In this document: piece after piece, positions 63,075 to 64,000 of the stretch
How positions within the stretch are numbered: position 1 is the stretch's first letter
How the letters are laid out: the number at the start of each line of letters is the position of its first letter
Assembly (NCBI RefSeq): GCF_040954645.1
Contig: NC_092804.1
Location: forward strand, 40,949,753 to 41,013,752
Source: Diabrotica undecimpunctata
Taxonomy: Eukaryota > Arthropoda > Insecta > Coleoptera > Chrysomelidae
Reading direction: 5' to 3'
Length of the DNA stretch: 64,000 nucleotides
Program-made: the position numbers and the translations under genes
Notes under the pieces: generated by a model
The model's database searches: none
The model's input: the letters and a program-made list of their open reading frames with translations, nothing else
Told to the model about the DNA's origin: nothing

Positions 63075-64000
63075 GCGCACAGTTGGGTATTATGGCATCA
63101 AAACCAACTTGCAGTACATCTGTTGATAAACCGGATAAAAGGAGGTGGTTATCTGTAAAAGAAAAACAAATGATCAAATCTGTTTATGAGGGATTACGTA
63201 AAAGATATCAAGATATGTTTATATAGGACGGCGCGGCATTGTCTGGCGATTTAACGAAAGTATCGGCTCGTATGGTTTTTCGAATAATTCAAGGTAATTA
63301 ACCACTTCAAAAACCTATTCATAAAGAACGTACAAAAAGTTCATGGATTTTATCTTAGGAACGAAATGCCCACGTTAAATGCTATTCAACGAGAAATTAA
63401 TGCAGACGCAGATGATACTTTAAATAAAATATCCATGCGGATATTACAAAGAACATTATGTGAAATGGATTTTAGGTATGTAAAGAGAAGTCGGAAAAGT
63501 TTTTTAATCGAGAGAGACGAACTAGTGATATGGCGGAGACAATATTTACAAAAAATTCGTGATTTTAGATGTCTTGGGACGTAAAATTTATTATCTGGAC
63601 GAGACGTGGTTAAATGAGGGTTATACGAAATCCTAATTATGGCAAGACTTAAATATTAAAAGTTCATGACAGGCTTTTCATAAGGGACTTTCAACCGGCT
63701 TAAAAGCACCTTCGGGCAAAGAAAGACGCCGCAATATTATGTACATAGGAAGTGATTCAGGTTTCTCGAAAGGCAGATAGATTTTAATGAATACATGAAA
63801 AAAAGTTTAATTACTTGATGTAGTGTGGAAACATAAGACTTCCTACATCAAGTTTGCAGTAGACGAAATGGCACGTGAGCATGGCATCACCGTGTTAAGG
63901 ATTCCACCGTATCATTGTGAATTGAATTCTATCAAACTGATAATATGGCACATATTAAAAATGAGAAAGCGCAAAAAAACATACCCTTTAAATTAAAAGA
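63075..64000 (+). pseudogene. IS630-like transposase, second copy, runs off the window
   Basis: Begins MSAQLGIMASKPTCSTSVDK (63,072 on), then RRWLSVKEKQMIKSVYEGLR, a stop, ALSGDLTKVSARMVFRIIQG, and ISMRILQRTLCEMDFRYVKR (about 63,430-63,490). YYLDETWLNEGYTKS (first Asp, about 63,585-63,630), LKAPSGKERRRNIMYIGSDSG and VLRIPPYHCELNSIKLIW follow. In this family NPIE carries the catalytic Glu; here the sequence is NSIK, a Lys. Several stops are present. It is the same family as 45.7-46.9 kb but a separate, diverged copy. Confidence 0.75.

Noticed and set aside
1..64000. Endogenous retrovirus or LTR retrotransposon
   Set aside because: I found no long direct terminal repeats, protease, integrase or envelope-like motifs. 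All reverse transcriptases here are LINE or Penelope type.

Overview
The window is eukaryotic, AT-rich, and made almost entirely of transposable-element sequence. The element mix (RTE/CFDP2-type and Jockey-type LINEs, a Penelope-like element, piggyBac, pogo/Tigger, IS630-Tc1-mariner, tRNA-derived SINEs) and two single-domain von Willebrand C-like exons point to an arthropod, most likely an insect and plausibly a leaf-feeding beetle. The beetle assignment is an inference. No bacterial operon, rRNA gene or CRISPR array was seen.

Layout. 0.15-3.27 kb: a DNA transposon with 33-bp inverted ends that encodes a broken protein of a multi-copy arthropod family I cannot name; a relative sits at 11.25-12.73 kb. 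3.3-18.7 kb: a mosaic of repeated blocks (copies near 3.8-4.9, 6.4-7.3 and 7.8-10.4 kb; and near 5.0-6.25, 13.05-13.43 and 17.46-18.42 kb) built from LINE and Jockey fossils, with later LINE and SINE insertions. 20.03-21.53 kb: an RTE-like LINE with an unbroken 459-codon reverse transcriptase frame inside a (TA)n tract.

21.7-37.2 kb: a tandem segmental duplication. Unit 1 (21.7-31.35 kb) and unit 2 (31.36-37.2 kb) share a decayed Jockey, a 23-bp hairpin, an intact terminal exon of a cysteine-rich secreted peptide, and an old LINE. Each unit then received its own insertions: piggyBac, a LINE and a Tc1-like element in unit 1; a Penelope-like element and a LINE carrying a SINE in unit 2. The sister unit often keeps the empty site, which gives a relative chronology.

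37.3-47.1 kb: a near-intact pogo-type element, a hAT/ZMYM1-like fossil, a SINE, an RT fragment, a foldback MITE and a broken IS630-like transposase. 47.85-49.7 and 61.9-62.7 kb: a second dispersed duplication, each copy carrying a TATA box and a first exon that encodes the same type of signal peptide. Between them lie LINE copies, a Jockey fragment, a second pogo element with a PHD-like C-terminus, and nested LINEs. The right edge holds another broken IS630-like transposase.

Host content is therefore limited to four small exons. They look like parts of a cluster of short secreted peptides whose remaining exons lie outside the window, have been lost, or were not recognised. All other coding sequence belongs to mobile elements, and nearly all of it is broken.
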